A stretch of 64,000 nt of DNA from Tepidibacter thalassicus DSM 15285 (lineage in GTDB: Bacteria; Bacillota; Clostridia; Peptostreptococcales; Peptostreptococcaceae), in contig NZ_FQXH01000010.1 of assembly GCF_900129915.1 (NCBI RefSeq), forward strand, positions 26,181 to 90,180, given 5' to 3'. The position numbers were made by a program, and so were the translations under genes. The notes under the pieces are model-generated. The model saw only the letters and a program-made list of their open reading frames with translations. It was not told where the DNA came from and searched no databases. Of this stretch, positions 53,450 to 62,767 are shown piece after piece. Numbering within the stretch: position 1 is the stretch's first letter; each line of letters starts with the position of its first letter.

Positions 53450-53475
53450 ATTAATTATTTAAGGAGAGAAAAATT

Positions 53476-53673
53476 ATGGATATAGCAGCTATGTCGATTG
53501 GGTTAAATCAAGCAAAACTTGCTCAGCAAGTAAGTGTTTCTGTGATGAAAAAAGTAATGGATACATCACAGCAACAGGCAAGTTTTATAAATGAAATGGT
53601 TAATAATAATGTTAAAGCCATGGAAAAATCAGTAAACCATCATTTGGGAAATGTAATTGACATAAGATTATAA
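53476..53673 (+). CDS. YjfB-family putative motility protein
   Basis: 65 aa with AAGGAGAG upstream. MDIAAMSIGLNQAKLAQQVS and VSVMKKVMDTSQQQ match the YjfB family, small proteins co-occurring with flagellar genes, of unknown function. It ends the flaG-fliD-fliS block, and its stop overlaps the promoter of the RNA that follows. Confidence 0.85.
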   Translation: MDIAAMSIGLNQAKLAQQVSVSVMKKVMDTSQQQASFINEMVNNNVKAMEKSVNHHLGNVIDIRL

Positions 53674-53685
53674 ATTTGATAAAAT
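53657..53685 (+). promoter_or_regulatory. sigma-A promoter of the raiA-type RNA
   Basis: TTGACA (53657-53662), 17 bases, TAAAAT (53680-53685), overlapping the yjfB stop. Start of transcription is expected about 53692. Confidence 0.8.
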
Positions 53686-53691
53686 AAACTG

Positions 53692-53932
53692 GTCAATATT
53701 ATAGGTCTGTGGTTGAAAATCCAAGCCAGTCGCAGGCAAAAGGATCCACGTAAGTTAATTCAAAAACGAATTAACGATCATGGTGCGGCTTAGAAGTAAG
53801 TCCTGCCGATGGAATCATCGAGAGGGATAGTAGTGCGGCAAACCCAAGCGAAATCTCCAGCAGGCGAGTGTGGGGGCAAAGACCAGGTCAGCTATAATAT
53901 TATGCAGAGCATCAGAAGGGTGCTCTTTTTTT
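53692..53932 (+). ncRNA. raiA-type structured RNA with own promoter and terminator
   Basis: A GC-richer stretch with no reading frame. A closing stem joins AATATTATA (53695-53703) and GGTCT (53704-53708) to AGACC (53880-53884) and TATAATATT (53893-53901). Inside are GTTAATTC/GAATTAAC (53754-53775) and CGATG/CATCG hairpins. The terminator AGAGCATC (53906-53913) with GGTGCTCT (53919-53926) and T run ends it. Position before hpf/raiA is where the raiA RNA motif of Firmicutes lies; I assign it by position and structure, not by alignment. Recent work ties this RNA to sporulation and cell behaviour in Clostridium. Confidence 0.78.
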
Positions 53933-53983
53933 ATGTAATTCTATAAATTACGACAATTTTTAATATTAAAAAACTAACAGGTT

Positions 53984-54085
53984 TGTGGATTATTGTGGAT
54001 ATAAATCCACAAACAAAATGCAGTAATGAACTTTATTCACAGATTTATCCACATTATCCACAGGCGCATGTTGAAATTATCCACT
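53984..54085. promoter_or_regulatory. cluster of seven DnaA-box-like sites
   Basis: Two exact DnaA boxes TTATCCACA lie head to tail at 54045-54053 and 54054-54062. One-mismatch sites are at 53984-53992 and 53994-54002 (minus strand), 54033-54041 (TTATTCACA) and 54077-54085 (TTATCCACT); a two-mismatch site is at 54003-54011. All fall in 102 bp between the RNA terminator and the hpf gene. Confidence 0.75.
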
Positions 54086-54109
54086 GATATTTTCAACGGA
54101 TATTTACAT

Positions 54110-54271
54110 TAAATATTGAAAAATTTACCTTGTATAATATATACTAAAAATAAAATAATAATTAAAATTTAAATATTTTAATTACAAAAAAATTGTTTTA
54201 ATAAATTGTTTGTGGGTAAAATATAATTAAAATAAGTTTAATTACTTTCTAGTGTGAAAGGGGATGGCTTT
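54110..54271 (+). other. AT-rich stretch before hpf
   Basis: About 90 percent A+T from 54110 to 54245, next to the DnaA-box cluster. TTGTTT (54193-54198), 18 bases, TAAAAT (54217-54222) may be the hpf promoter. No gene is present. The low-melting tract beside the boxes resembles an unwinding element, though that is inference. Confidence 0.45.
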
Positions 54272-54802
54272 ATGAAATTGACTATAGTGGGAAAAAATAT
54301 GGAATTAACAGAAGGGATAAAGGCGGCGATTGAGGAGAAGCTTTCAAAAATCGAAAAGTATTTTAATGATGATATAGATGTTAGGGCGACTGTTAGAGCT
54401 AAGAAAAACAGACAAACTATAGAGGTTACTATTATTCCTATTAGTGGTAATATAATAAGAGCAGAAGATTCTGAAGAAAATTTATATGCAGCTATAGATG
54501 TGGTTGTAGATAAGTTGAGTAAGCAACTTAGAAAATACAAAACTAAGTTAATAAATAAACATCATGACAATGGTAGTATAAGATTTGAAAATATAGATGG
54601 AATATATGATAATAAAGACGATGAAATAAAAATAGTGAGAAGAAAGAAATTTGGATTTAAACCGATGAATGAAGAAGAAGCAATACTTCAAATGGAATTA
54701 CTTGGACATAACTTCTTTGTATTTACAAACTCAGAAACTGATGAAATGAATGTAGTTTATAAGCGTAAATCTGGGGGTTACGGTATAATAGAACAAGAAT
54801 AG
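54272..54802 (+). CDS. hpf: long-form hibernation factor HPF/RaiA
   Basis: 176 aa from ATG 54272 after AAAGGGGATGG. The N-terminal S30AE domain starts MKLTIVGKNMELTEGIKAAI, with IEKYFNDDIDVRATVRAKKN; the C-terminal domain (KKFGFKPMNEEEAILQMELL then GHNFFVFTNSETDEMNVVYK) makes ribosomes dimerise to 100S. The long form is usual in Firmicutes. It is the gene that names the raiA RNA upstream. Confidence 0.95.
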   Translation: MKLTIVGKNMELTEGIKAAIEEKLSKIEKYFNDDIDVRATVRAKKNRQTIEVTIIPISGNIIRAEDSEENLYAAIDVVVDKLSKQLRKYKTKLINKHHDNGSIRFENIDGIYDNKDDEIKIVRRKKFGFKPMNEEEAILQMELLGHNFFVFTNSETDEMNVVYKRKSGGYGIIEQE

Positions 54803-54808
54803 TGAAAA

Positions 54809-54834
54809 AAGTGGGACTAGTCCCACTTTTTTTG
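54809..54834 (+). terminator. terminator of hpf
   Basis: GTGGGACTAGTCCCAC (54811-54826) folds on itself and is followed by eight T. Confidence 0.88.
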
Positions 54835-54864
54835 TTGTATATAATCTAGAGTATTTTCTGGTCT

Positions 54865-54892
54865 TTGTTATTTTTAGAACCTGTGTTAAAAT
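54865..54892 (+). promoter_or_regulatory. probable sigma-A promoter of secA
   Basis: TTGTTA (54865-54870), 16 bases, TAAAAT (54887-54892). Confidence 0.5.
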
Positions 54893-54929
54893 ATATATTA
54901 ATGAATTTAATAGAAAAGAGGTAAAATGA

Positions 54930-57602
54930 ATGGGATTTTTGGAAGATATATTTGGGTTTGGAGGAAAGCGAGAAATAAAGAAATTAGAAAAAATTGTTAA
55001 TAAAATAGATGCGTTAGAATCTAAATTTGAAAGTATGAGCGATGATGAACTTAAAAATATGACAAATGTTTTTAAGGAAAGATTAAAAGGTGGAGAAACA
55101 TTAGATGATATACTCGTTGAAGCTTTTGCTGTTGTTAGAGAAGCTTCAAAGAGGGTTCTTGGAATGAGGCATTATAGAGTTCAGCTTATAGGTGGTATAG
55201 TTCTTCATCAAGGAAGAATTGCTGAGATGAAGACAGGGGAAGGTAAAACTTTAGTTGCAACAGCTCCGGTTTATTTAAATGCATTAACGGGAAAGGGAGT
55301 TCATGTAGTAACTGTAAATGATTATCTTGCAAAACGTGATAAAGAATGGATGGGAAAATTATATGAGTTTTTGGGACTTTCTGTTGGTGTTATAGTTCAT
55401 GGACAAAGTCCACAAGAGAGAAAAAAGCAATATGATTGTGATATAACTTATGGTACAAATAATGAATTTGGATTTGATTATTTAAAAGATAATATGGTTA
55501 TATATAAAGATCAGATGGTTCAAAGAGAATTGAATTTTGCTATAGTAGATGAAGTCGACTCAATACTTATTGATGAGGCTAGAACTCCTCTTATAATATC
55601 TGGAGCTGGAAATAAATCTACTAGTCTTTATTTTGAAGCAGATCAATTTGTAAGAATGTTAAAAAATGAAGTTGATTTTACAATAGATGAAAAGGCGAAT
55701 TCAGTAGCATTGACTGAAGAAGGTATAACTAAGGCTGAAAAGTTTTTTGGAGTAGAAAATTTAACAGATATATCTAACATAGAAATTTATCATCATATAA
55801 ATCAAGCCTTAAAAGCTCATAATCAAATGAAAAGAGATGTAGATTATGTAGTTAAGGATGGAGAAGTAGTAATAGTTGATGAATTTACAGGAAGACTTAT
55901 GTTTGGTAGAAGATATTCAGATGGACTTCATCAAGCTATAGAGGCTAAAGAAGGGTTAAAGGTTCAAAGGGAGTCAAAAACACTTGCTACAATTACCTTC
56001 CAAAATTATTTTAGAATGTATAAAAAATTATCTGGTATGACAGGTACAGCTAAAACTGAAGAAGAAGAATTTAGGTCTATATATGGTATGGATGTAGTTC
56101 AAATACCTACTAATAAGCCTATTAAAAGACAAGATTTACCTGATGCTATATACAGAACTGTAGAGGGTAAATTTAAGGCAGTAGTGAAAGAAATTGAAGA
56201 AAGACATAAGAATAAACAACCTGTACTTGTTGGTACTATATCTATAGAAAATTCGGAAAAAATTTCAGCTATGTTGAAGAAAAAAGGAATACGTCATGCT
56301 GTTTTAAATGCAAAGCATCATGAAAAAGAAGCAGAAATTGTATCGCAAGCGGGTAGACTTGGAGCTGTAACTATAGCTACTAATATGGCAGGTCGTGGTA
56401 CAGATATAATTTTAGGAGGAAATCCAGAGTTTTTAGCAAAGAAAGAGCTTAAGAAAAAAGGATATAGTGATTATATTTTATCATTAGTTACATCTCCTAT
56501 AGATATAGACGATGAAGAAGTAAGACGAGCTAAAGAAGAATATAACAAGATATATAGTGAAATTAAAAAGGTTACAGATGAGGAACAAAAGCAGGTTTTA
56601 GAAGCTGGTGGTCTTTGTATAATAGGTACTGAAAGACATGAATCTAGAAGGATAGATAATCAGTTAAGAGGTCGTGCTGGTCGTCAAGGAGATCCTGGAG
56701 TTTCAAGATTTTATATAAGTCTTGAAGATGATTTAATGAGGTTATTTGGAAGTGAAAGGATAATGGGTATTGTTGATAAGTTAGGTATGGAAGATGATAT
56801 GCCTATAGAACATAAAATACTTTCAAAATCAATAGAAGGAGCTCAAAAGAAAGTAGAGGGCAAAAATTTCTCTATAAGAAAGCATGTTCTTCAATATGAT
56901 GATGTTATGAACAAGCAAAGAGAAATTATATATAAAGAAAGAAGAAGTGTTCTTGAAGGAGAAAATATTAAAGATCATATAATGAGTATGGTAGAAAAAG
57001 TAATTCAAAATGCTATAGATATTTACACTGCTGATGGGACTTATCCAGAAGAATGGGATTTAGAAGGGTTAAAAGAATATTTATATTCGGTATTTCTCCC
57101 TAAAGGTTCTATAGTATTTGAAAATGTAGAAGAACTTGATAGAGATAAGATAAAAAGTATAATAATGGATGTTGCTGTTAAATTATATGATCAAAGAGAA
57201 AATGAAATAGGTAAAGAAAGAATGAGAGAAATAGAAAGGGTAATTCTTCTTCAAGTTGTAGATACTAAGTGGATGGATCATATAGATGCCATGGAGCAGC
57301 TTCGTCAAGGTATAGGGCTTAGAGCTATAGGACAAGAAGATCCTGTAAGGGCGTATCAATTTGAAGGATTTGATATGTTTGAAGATATGATAAAATCTAT
57401 ACAAGAAGAAACTATTAAGTATTTGTATAATTTTGCTATAGAAGAAAGAATTGAAAGAAAGCAAGTGGTAGATTTAGATAATTTATCTACAGATGAGGGA
57501 GAACAAAAAACTGTAATAAAGGGTGAAGATATCGGAAGAAATCAACCTTGTCCTTGTGGAAGCGGTAAGAAATATAAAAAATGTTGCGGAAAAAATGCAT
57601 AG
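54930..57602 (+). CDS. secA: SecA, preprotein translocase ATPase
   Basis: 890 aa, full length. Walker [15 protein letters not shown] (about 100-113), [33 protein letters not shown] and [12 protein letters not shown] are the motor motifs. The C-terminal zinc motif [13 protein letters not shown] is present, binding SecB-like factors or the ribosome. The ATG at 54930 is chosen over one four bases earlier, which is out of frame. It drives secretion through SecYEG. prfB follows. Confidence 0.98.
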   Translation: MGFLEDIFGFGGKREIKKLEKIVNKIDALESKFESMSDDELKNMTNVFKERLKGGETLDDILVEAFAVVREASKRVLGMRHYRVQLIGGIVLHQGRIAEMKTGEGKTLVATAPVYLNALTGKGVHVVTVNDYLAKRDKEWMGKLYEFLGLSVGVIVHGQSPQERKKQYDCDITYGTNNEFGFDYLKDNMVIYKDQMVQRELNFAIVDEVDSILIDEARTPLIISGAGNKSTSLYFEADQFVRMLKNEVDFTIDEKANSVALTEEGITKAEKFFGVENLTDISNIEIYHHINQALKAHNQMKRDVDYVVKDGEVVIVDEFTGRLMFGRRYSDGLHQAIEAKEGLKVQRESKTLATITFQNYFRMYKKLSGMTGTAKTEEEEFRSIYGMDVVQIPTNKPIKRQDLPDAIYRTVEGKFKAVVKEIEERHKNKQPVLVGTISIENSEKISAMLKKKGIRHAVLNAKHHEKEAEIVSQAGRLGAVTIATNMAGRGTDIILGGNPEFLAKKELKKKGYSDYILSLVTSPIDIDDEEVRRAKEEYNKIYSEIKKVTDEEQKQVLEAGGLCIIGTERHESRRIDNQLRGRAGRQGDPGVSRFYISLEDDLMRLFGSERIMGIVDKLGMEDDMPIEHKILSKSIEGAQKKVEGKNFSIRKHVLQYDDVMNKQREIIYKERRSVLEGENIKDHIMSMVEKVIQNAIDIYTADGTYPEEWDLEGLKEYLYSVFLPKGSIVFENVEELDRDKIKSIIMDVAVKLYDQRENEIGKERMREIERVILLQVVDTKWMDHIDAMEQLRQGIGLRAIGQEDPVRAYQFEGFDMFEDMIKSIQEETIKYLYNFAIEERIERKQVVDLDNLSTDEGEQKTVIKGEDIGRNQPCPCGSGKKYKKCCGKNA

Positions 57603-57611
57603 GAGGTAGAA

Positions 57612-58716
57612 ATGTTAAACATTCAAGAATATAATCAAAAAATAGAAAGTATGAGAAAATCTATAGAAGAATTGAGGGTTTCTCTTTGACATTGCTAAAA
57701 TGAAAGAAGAGATAAAATCTCAAGAAGAAGAAATGTCTAAAGCTGATTTTTGGGAAGATAATGAAAAAGCTCAAAAATTACTTCAAAAAAATAAATCTTT
57801 AAAGGAAACTGTTTCTGAGTTTGAAAATTTAGAAAATTCTTTGGAAGATATTGGTGTGTTAATGGAGTTATCTTTAGAAGAAGATGATTTATCTATTGAA
57901 AAAGAGGTTAATAATCTAATAGAGTCTTTATATTCTGACATAGAAGAAATGAAGATAAAAACTCTTTTAAATGGAGAATATGATAAAAATAATGCTATAC
58001 TTTCCATACATGCGGGAAGTGGAGGGCTAGATGCTCAAGATTGGGCTAAAATGCTTTTAAGAATGTATACTAGATGGGCTGAAAGCAAAGGATATAAGGT
58101 TAGTATATTAGATATTTTATCTGATCCTGAAGCGGGAATAAAAAGTGCAACTGTATTAGTAGAAGGGATAAATGCATATGGATATTTAAAAGGAGAAAAA
58201 GGAGTTCATAGAATAGTTAGAATTTCTCCTTTTGATACTTCGGGTAAAAGACATACTTCGTTTGCTTCGGTAGATGTTCTACCTGAACTAGATGATGACA
58301 TTGAAGTAGATATAAATCCTAATGATCTTAAAATAGATACTTATAGAGCTTCGGGAGCAGGAGGACAGCATGTAAACAAAACAGAATCTGCTGTGAGAAT
58401 TACTCATTTACCTACAGGCATAGTAGTACAATGTCAAAATCAAAGATCTCAACATTTAAATAAAGATAAAGCTATGAAGATGTTGATGGCTAAATTAATA
58501 GAATTAAAAGAACTTGAGCAAAAAGAAAAAATAGAAGATTTACAGGGAGAGTATTCTCAAATTACTTGGGGAAGTCAAATAAGATCGTATGTATTTCAGC
58601 CGTATACTTTGGTTAAAGATCATAGAACTAATGCAGAAGTTGGAAATGTACAAGGAGTAATGGATGGGAATATAGATGTATTTATAAATGAATATTTAAA
58701 ATATAGAAAAAGATAA
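57612..58716 (+). CDS. prfB: PrfB, release factor 2 (programmed +1 frameshift)
   Basis: The gene begins ATG 57612 (AGGAGG upstream), reads 25 codons to CTT-TGA at 57684-57689, then shifts by +1 to GAC at 57688 and continues to 58716, giving 367 aa. The SPF tripeptide in RISPFDTSGKRHTSF reads UGA/UAA, and GGQ in ASGAGGQHVNKTESAVRI triggers release. The frameshift lets RF2 control its own level. Without the shift the protein would be a 25-residue fragment. It follows secA in the usual Firmicute order. Confidence 0.96.
57674..57690 (+). promoter_or_regulatory. prfB programmed frameshift site
   Basis: GAGGGTTTCTCTTTGAC: a GAGGG stimulator (57674-57678) and the slip site CTT TGA C. It differs from the usual AGGGGGTATCTTTGAC in the middle but keeps spacing and slip codon. 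Confidence 0.92.
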
Positions 58717-58746
58717 GGAAGGGATAATATCCCTTCCTTATCTTTT
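58709..58746. terminator. bidirectional terminator between prfB and yaaR
   Basis: A palindrome of about 16 bp per arm, centred at 58726 (AAGATAAGGAAGGGAT with its complement), flanked by A on the left and T on the right. Confidence 0.9.
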
Positions 58747-59188
58747 ACATGAATACATCGAGAAGCATTCCTTTAATTCCATCAAGTTTTTTAATAATTG
58801 AAAGTCTATCGACTTCTTCGTTTAAAAATTCTCTAGTAAGAGCACTTAATTCTCTATCTACATTTTTTACAATTCCGTACACTCTATGACGACCTCGTCT
58901 ATCTAAAAAGTTTTGTTGAGAAAAGACATGAGAATTATTTACTGCTACATTTAAAAATTCTCTAACTAACTTTTTATATTCTATTAAATCTTTTAGATAA
59001 AGTTTTTCACCAATTTTATCAGATTGTTCTACTATTTTATCATATATATTTTTAAGGTGTTCTCTTACTTGTTCAGATTTTATTTTTTCAAATTTGGATT
59101 TAAATTCTGCACGTCTTAATTCTTTAGGTTTTATAGCATTTATATTATTTGTTTTATTTATATTATTTACTTGGTTGATTCTATTCAA
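58745..59188 (-). CDS. yaaR: YaaR-like protein (DUF327)
   Basis: 147 aa from TTG 59188 after AGGAG. The Asn-rich N-terminus is followed by a helical core with IYDKIVEQSDKIGEKLYLKD, LIEYKKLVREFLNVAVNNSH and RRGRHRVYGIVKNVDRELSA, the DUF327 pattern. Function is unknown. A sigma-D promoter on this strand puts it in the flagellar regulon. It converges on prfB. Confidence 0.85.
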   Translation of the reverse strand: MNRINQVNNINKTNNINAIKPKELRRAEFKSKFEKIKSEQVREHLKNIYDKIVEQSDKIGEKLYLKDLIEYKKLVREFLNVAVNNSHVFSQQNFLDRRGRHRVYGIVKNVDRELSALTREFLNEEVDRLSIIKKLDGIKGMLLDVFM

Positions 59189-59226
59189 ATTTTCAGCTCC
59201 TCTCTTTTACCGACTTACATTATAAT

Positions 59227-59253
59227 TTATCGGCAAAAGAAATATAACTTTTA
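59227..59253 (-). promoter_or_regulatory. sigma-D promoter of yaaR
   Basis: On the minus strand, TAAA (59250-59253), 15-base spacer, GCCGATAA (59227-59234), seven of eight -10 bases correct. Confidence 0.8.
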
Positions 59254-59266
59254 TAATGATTGTTGA

Positions 59267-59674
59267 TTATTTTGCTATTTTTAATTTTATTATATCATTT
59301 GCGTTGTGAATACTTATAGTTTCTAAGTATACAATATCATTTTTTATTGATTTTATATCTCCTTCAACGTTAGAAACCCTATAATTTAATTGATCAAGTA
59401 AAGCTTTGTGTTCGTTAGTTCTATGTTCGAGAGCTTTAAGAATTTCGTGGTCTTCTTTTTGTTGAATTTTTATTAATTCGATGTCATTTTTAAGAATATT
59501 AACATCGTTCTTTAAAGAGTTAACATCGCTTTTAAGAGTATTAACATCATTTTTTAAAGTATTAACATCGCTTTTAAGAGTATTAACATCGCTTTTAAGG
59601 GTATTAACGTCATTTTTTATAGCATTAATATCATTTTTTATTTCTCTTAAAAATTCGATTATTTGATTTTCCAT
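59267..59674 (-). CDS. heptad-repeat coiled-coil protein, unknown function
   Basis: 135 aa from ATG 59674 after GAGGAGTTG; a TTG three codons earlier is less likely. Residues about 14-69 are eight heptads of the form NDVNTLK/SDVNTLK, encoding a long parallel coiled coil; the rest has further heptads. Similar small coiled-coil proteins occur in phage and clostridial genomes with no set role. No signal peptide or membrane segment. Confidence 0.7.
   Translation of the reverse strand: MENQIIEFLREIKNDINAIKNDVNTLKSDVNTLKSDVNTLKNDVNTLKSDVNSLKNDVNILKNDIELIKIQQKEDHEILKALEHRTNEHKALLDQLNYRVSNVEGDIKSIKNDIVYLETISIHNANDIIKLKIAK
59470..59640. repeat. 21-bp tandem codon repeats in the coiled-coil gene
   Basis: About eight units of 21 bp (TTAACATCGCTTTTAAGAG-like, read on the plus strand) encode the heptads. 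Identity between units is high, so copy number may change by slippage. Confidence 0.75.
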
Positions 59675-59766
59675 TATATTCAACTCCTCTTGTTTTTTTA
59701 TGCTTATATTTTATCATAGGATTTATTTAAAAAATAGATTTTTTAAATGGGAAAATCTTACTTGGC

Positions 59767-59794
59767 TAAAGCGATAAGTGAAAAATGTCGATAT
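59767..59794 (+). promoter_or_regulatory. sigma-D promoter of the FliK-like gene
   Basis: TAAA (59767-59770), 16-base spacer, GTCGATAT (59787-59794), seven of eight -10 bases correct. Confidence 0.82.
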
Positions 59795-59829
59795 GAAAGT
59801 ATAAATAAATTAAAAAAAGGGTGGAATAC

Positions 59830-62757
59830 ATGCTTGATAAAGTTTCGAGAGAAATAGCTTATAATACGGTATCTGATAAGTATACTGCTTTTAATGCATC
59901 ATTTAAAATAAGAGGGACATTGATTGAAAATAATGAAGATGAAGTAAAGATTGATGTTGGTGATAATAAAGTTATTGAAGCTAAGCTTAAAGAAAAAATT
60001 GATGCAAAAGTTGGAGATACGGTTGTAATAGATAAAAAGAATATAATAAGTTCTAAAATTGTCGATACATCTAGAGAAATAAAAGTAGATAAAGATGAGA
60101 TAGTGAAATACTCAGATATATTGAAAAAATTAGATGTTGAAGTGAATGAAGAAAATTTAAATGCTGTGAAAGCACTTAATATCCATGGCATAAAACTTAC
60201 TAGAGAAAATATAATGTCATTTGTTTATAGCAAAAATTATTTAGATGAAATAATAGGAAATTTAGATTATGATAGTGCAGTTAAACTTTTGGATAGAAAT
60301 GTAGATATTGAAAATGATTCTCTTCAGAAAATATCATCTGTACTTGATGAGATAAAAAATGAAAAAGAAGGATTTTCTTTTTTAAATATTTTTAAAAAGA
60401 AAAAAGAATTAACAACAGATGAAGCTGAACAAATTGCTGAAAAGATATATGGAAGTAAAATGGGAAAAGATATAACTGATATTATAAAAGTGCTGTATAA
60501 AAGAAATGTAAGCATTACAAAAAAGAACATAGAAAGAGTAAATGATATATTTTATAAGTTGGATAAGCTTTCGGATATAAAAGATGAAACATTTATAGAT
60601 ACAGTAAAAAACAAAGTAGATGTTACAATAGATAATCTTTATAAAATAAAAAGTTTTATTAAAAAAGGAGTAGTTCAAGTAGTTGATAAAGTAAGTGATA
60701 TATCAACTAAAGCGTATGAAAAATTTTTGCCTAAAGTTAATAGAGTTACAGAAAAAGACCTTAAACTTTTAGAAGAAGATATAAAATCTCTTTTGAAAGA
60801 TATGGATATCAATGTCGATGAAAATATAACATTAGCTAAAAAATTCATAAAAAATGGATTAGAAGTAACAAAAGAAAATATACAAAATATTAAAGAAATG
60901 AAGGAAGCTTTAAACTATATAATTAAAAATTTAGATTGTGATAAAGTGGCAGTTCTCATTAAATCTAAAATTGATGTGGAAAAGGTGGATATAAGAGAAT
61001 TGGCAAATGAAATAAAAAATATTGAAAATATTAAAATTGAAGTAAATACGGAAGATAAAGAAGTAGAAGATATACTAAAAAAAATAGATACTCTTAAAAA
61101 AGTAAGTGAGAAAGACTTATTAACTCTTCTTAAAAAAAATATAGATTTTAAAATAAGTAAAATAGAAAAAGTTATACTAAAAACAGAACAAAAGACAATA
61201 AGTAATATTAATGATATAATTTATGAACCTAAACATGTGGAGCAAAATAGAAATATACTAAATGGTAAAATACAAAGTATCTTAGAAAACTCAAATACAT
61301 TACAAAAATCAGAAAATAAATATTTGGTAGAAATACTAAAGAACAATAAAGAAGTAATTATAAATTCAACAAATGAAAATATGCTTAATAATGAACAAAA
61401 TCAAAATAGTGATTTGTTAAATTCTTCAATTAGCTCTATAAATAAGCTCACTAAAATATTTAGCGAAATCAAAAATTTGGATTTTAATATAATATCATTT
61501 CAGATTAAAAATAAAATACCTATGACATTAAATAATATACACAACAGTTATTTATTATTAAATAATAAAACTGATAATATTAAAAATACAAATAAAAAAA
61601 TTGAAATGCCAAAAAATTTTGATTCTAAACATGAAAGTATAGTAAAAAAATATGTAAAAGATAATATAAGTGCATTTGATGTAAAAAAAGAAAATATAAA
61701 AGAATTTAATCAAGCTGTTAGCGTTGCAAAAGCGCTTATTCAAAATAGTTTGAATTTAAGCAAAATAAACATACAAAGAGTATATGAAGCTTATGGTCAA
61801 TTTAAGTATATAAAAGATAATTTAACTAGTAAAATTGTAAAGGATAGTATAGTTAAAGGATTAAAAATAGAAGATATGAAATTGGATAATTTGTCTAAAT
61901 ATATAAAGGAATTTAAAAATGATATAGATAAATCTCAAGTGAAAATAAACAATTCTTTAAAAATATTTATTGATAATATTAATTCTATAAATAGAGAAAA
62001 AGAATCTTCTATAGCTTTTATAATGAAAAACAATAGAAATATGTCTTTAAAAGAAATTGAAAAAACCTCGTTATTTTTTAAAAACAAAAATCAAATAGGA
62101 CATAAAATAGCAGATGTTATAAAATTCTTAGAAGATAGAGATGATCGAATATCAAAAGAAAATATATTTAAATTAAAACAAACAGTAAAAAAAATTTCAA
62201 AACATATTAAAAAAGGAAATTTAGAGCCTAAAAAAGTATATGAAGATATATCAAATACCTTAAAAGATATACAACATAATGTTAAATCGGATGATGAAAT
62301 AAGCAAAACTATTAATAAAAAGTGCGAGGATTTAATGGAAACATTAGAAAAAAGTTATGTATTTAACAAAGATGAAAAAATACTTCAATTTCCAATTTTT
62401 ATTAATGAACAATTTTCAAATCTCAATATGTATTTTAGAGATAGAAAAAAATCAGGCAAAAAAATGAACAAGGACAATATGGATGTAATTTTAAGCCTTG
62501 ATACAGCCAATTTGGGGAATATAAATATTTATTTAGGAGTTAATAAAAATAATTTAAGTATAAAAATGTCAGTAAATAATATTGAAAATAAAAATCATAT
62601 AGAAAATCATATAGAATTATTAAAAAATCTTTTAGAGGATACAGGATATAATTTAGATGATATTTCGTTTGAAGTAGATAATGAAAATATAATTGATATA
62701 TCAAAAGAAAAAGAGAAAGACATTATAAGTAGAGGATTTTTAGACGTTAAAATTTAG
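59830..62757 (+). CDS. giant FliK-like protein with repeated helical units
   Basis: 975 aa from ATG 59830 after GGGTGG. The C-terminus VILSLDTANLGNINIYLGVN then LSIKMSVNNIENKNHIENHI and LLKNLLEDTGYNLDDISFEV is the FliK hook-length-control fold. The N-terminal ~120 residues look like a beta domain. Between them are repeated Lys/Asn-rich helical units with NGLEVTKENIQNIKEM-like cores (seen near 118, 237, 345 and 650). Bacillus YlqG occupies the same place before ylqH but is much shorter. A FliK paralogue role is likely; the repeats' job is unknown. Confidence 0.75.
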   Translation: MLDKVSREIAYNTVSDKYTAFNASFKIRGTLIENNEDEVKIDVGDNKVIEAKLKEKIDAKVGDTVVIDKKNIISSKIVDTSREIKVDKDEIVKYSDILKKLDVEVNEENLNAVKALNIHGIKLTRENIMSFVYSKNYLDEIIGNLDYDSAVKLLDRNVDIENDSLQKISSVLDEIKNEKEGFSFLNIFKKKKELTTDEAEQIAEKIYGSKMGKDITDIIKVLYKRNVSITKKNIERVNDIFYKLDKLSDIKDETFIDTVKNKVDVTIDNLYKIKSFIKKGVVQVVDKVSDISTKAYEKFLPKVNRVTEKDLKLLEEDIKSLLKDMDINVDENITLAKKFIKNGLEVTKENIQNIKEMKEALNYIIKNLDCDKVAVLIKSKIDVEKVDIRELANEIKNIENIKIEVNTEDKEVEDILKKIDTLKKVSEKDLLTLLKKNIDFKISKIEKVILKTEQKTISNINDIIYEPKHVEQNRNILNGKIQSILENSNTLQKSENKYLVEILKNNKEVIINSTNENMLNNEQNQNSDLLNSSISSINKLTKIFSEIKNLDFNIISFQIKNKIPMTLNNIHNSYLLLNNKTDNIKNTNKKIEMPKNFDSKHESIVKKYVKDNISAFDVKKENIKEFNQAVSVAKALIQNSLNLSKINIQRVYEAYGQFKYIKDNLTSKIVKDSIVKGLKIEDMKLDNLSKYIKEFKNDIDKSQVKINNSLKIFIDNINSINREKESSIAFIMKNNRNMSLKEIEKTSLFFKNKNQIGHKIADVIKFLEDRDDRISKENIFKLKQTVKKISKHIKKGNLEPKKVYEDISNTLKDIQHNVKSDDEISKTINKKCEDLMETLEKSYVFNKDEKILQFPIFINEQFSNLNMYFRDRKKSGKKMNKDNMDVILSLDTANLGNINIYLGVNKNNLSIKMSVNNIENKNHIENHIELLKNLLEDTGYNLDDISFEVDNENIIDISKEKEKDIISRGFLDVKI

Positions 62758-62767
62758 AGGTGATTTG

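Noticed and set aside
53692..53932. tmRNA, SRP RNA, RNase P RNA or cobalamin switch
   Set aside because: Lacks the conserved cores of these RNAs; the position before hpf and the fold fit a raiA-type RNA better.
53984..54250. The chromosome's main oriC
   Set aside because: dnaA, dnaN, recF and gyrB are not nearby; kept only as a DnaA-box cluster.
59470..59640. CRISPR-like array from regular repeats
   Set aside because: Repeats are contiguous without spacers and lie in frame as codons for heptads; no cas genes.
59481..59666. Plus-strand repeat protein opposite the heptad gene
   Set aside because: Mirror of the 21-bp repeats; no ribosome site. The minus-strand protein has a normal start site and coiled-coil pattern.
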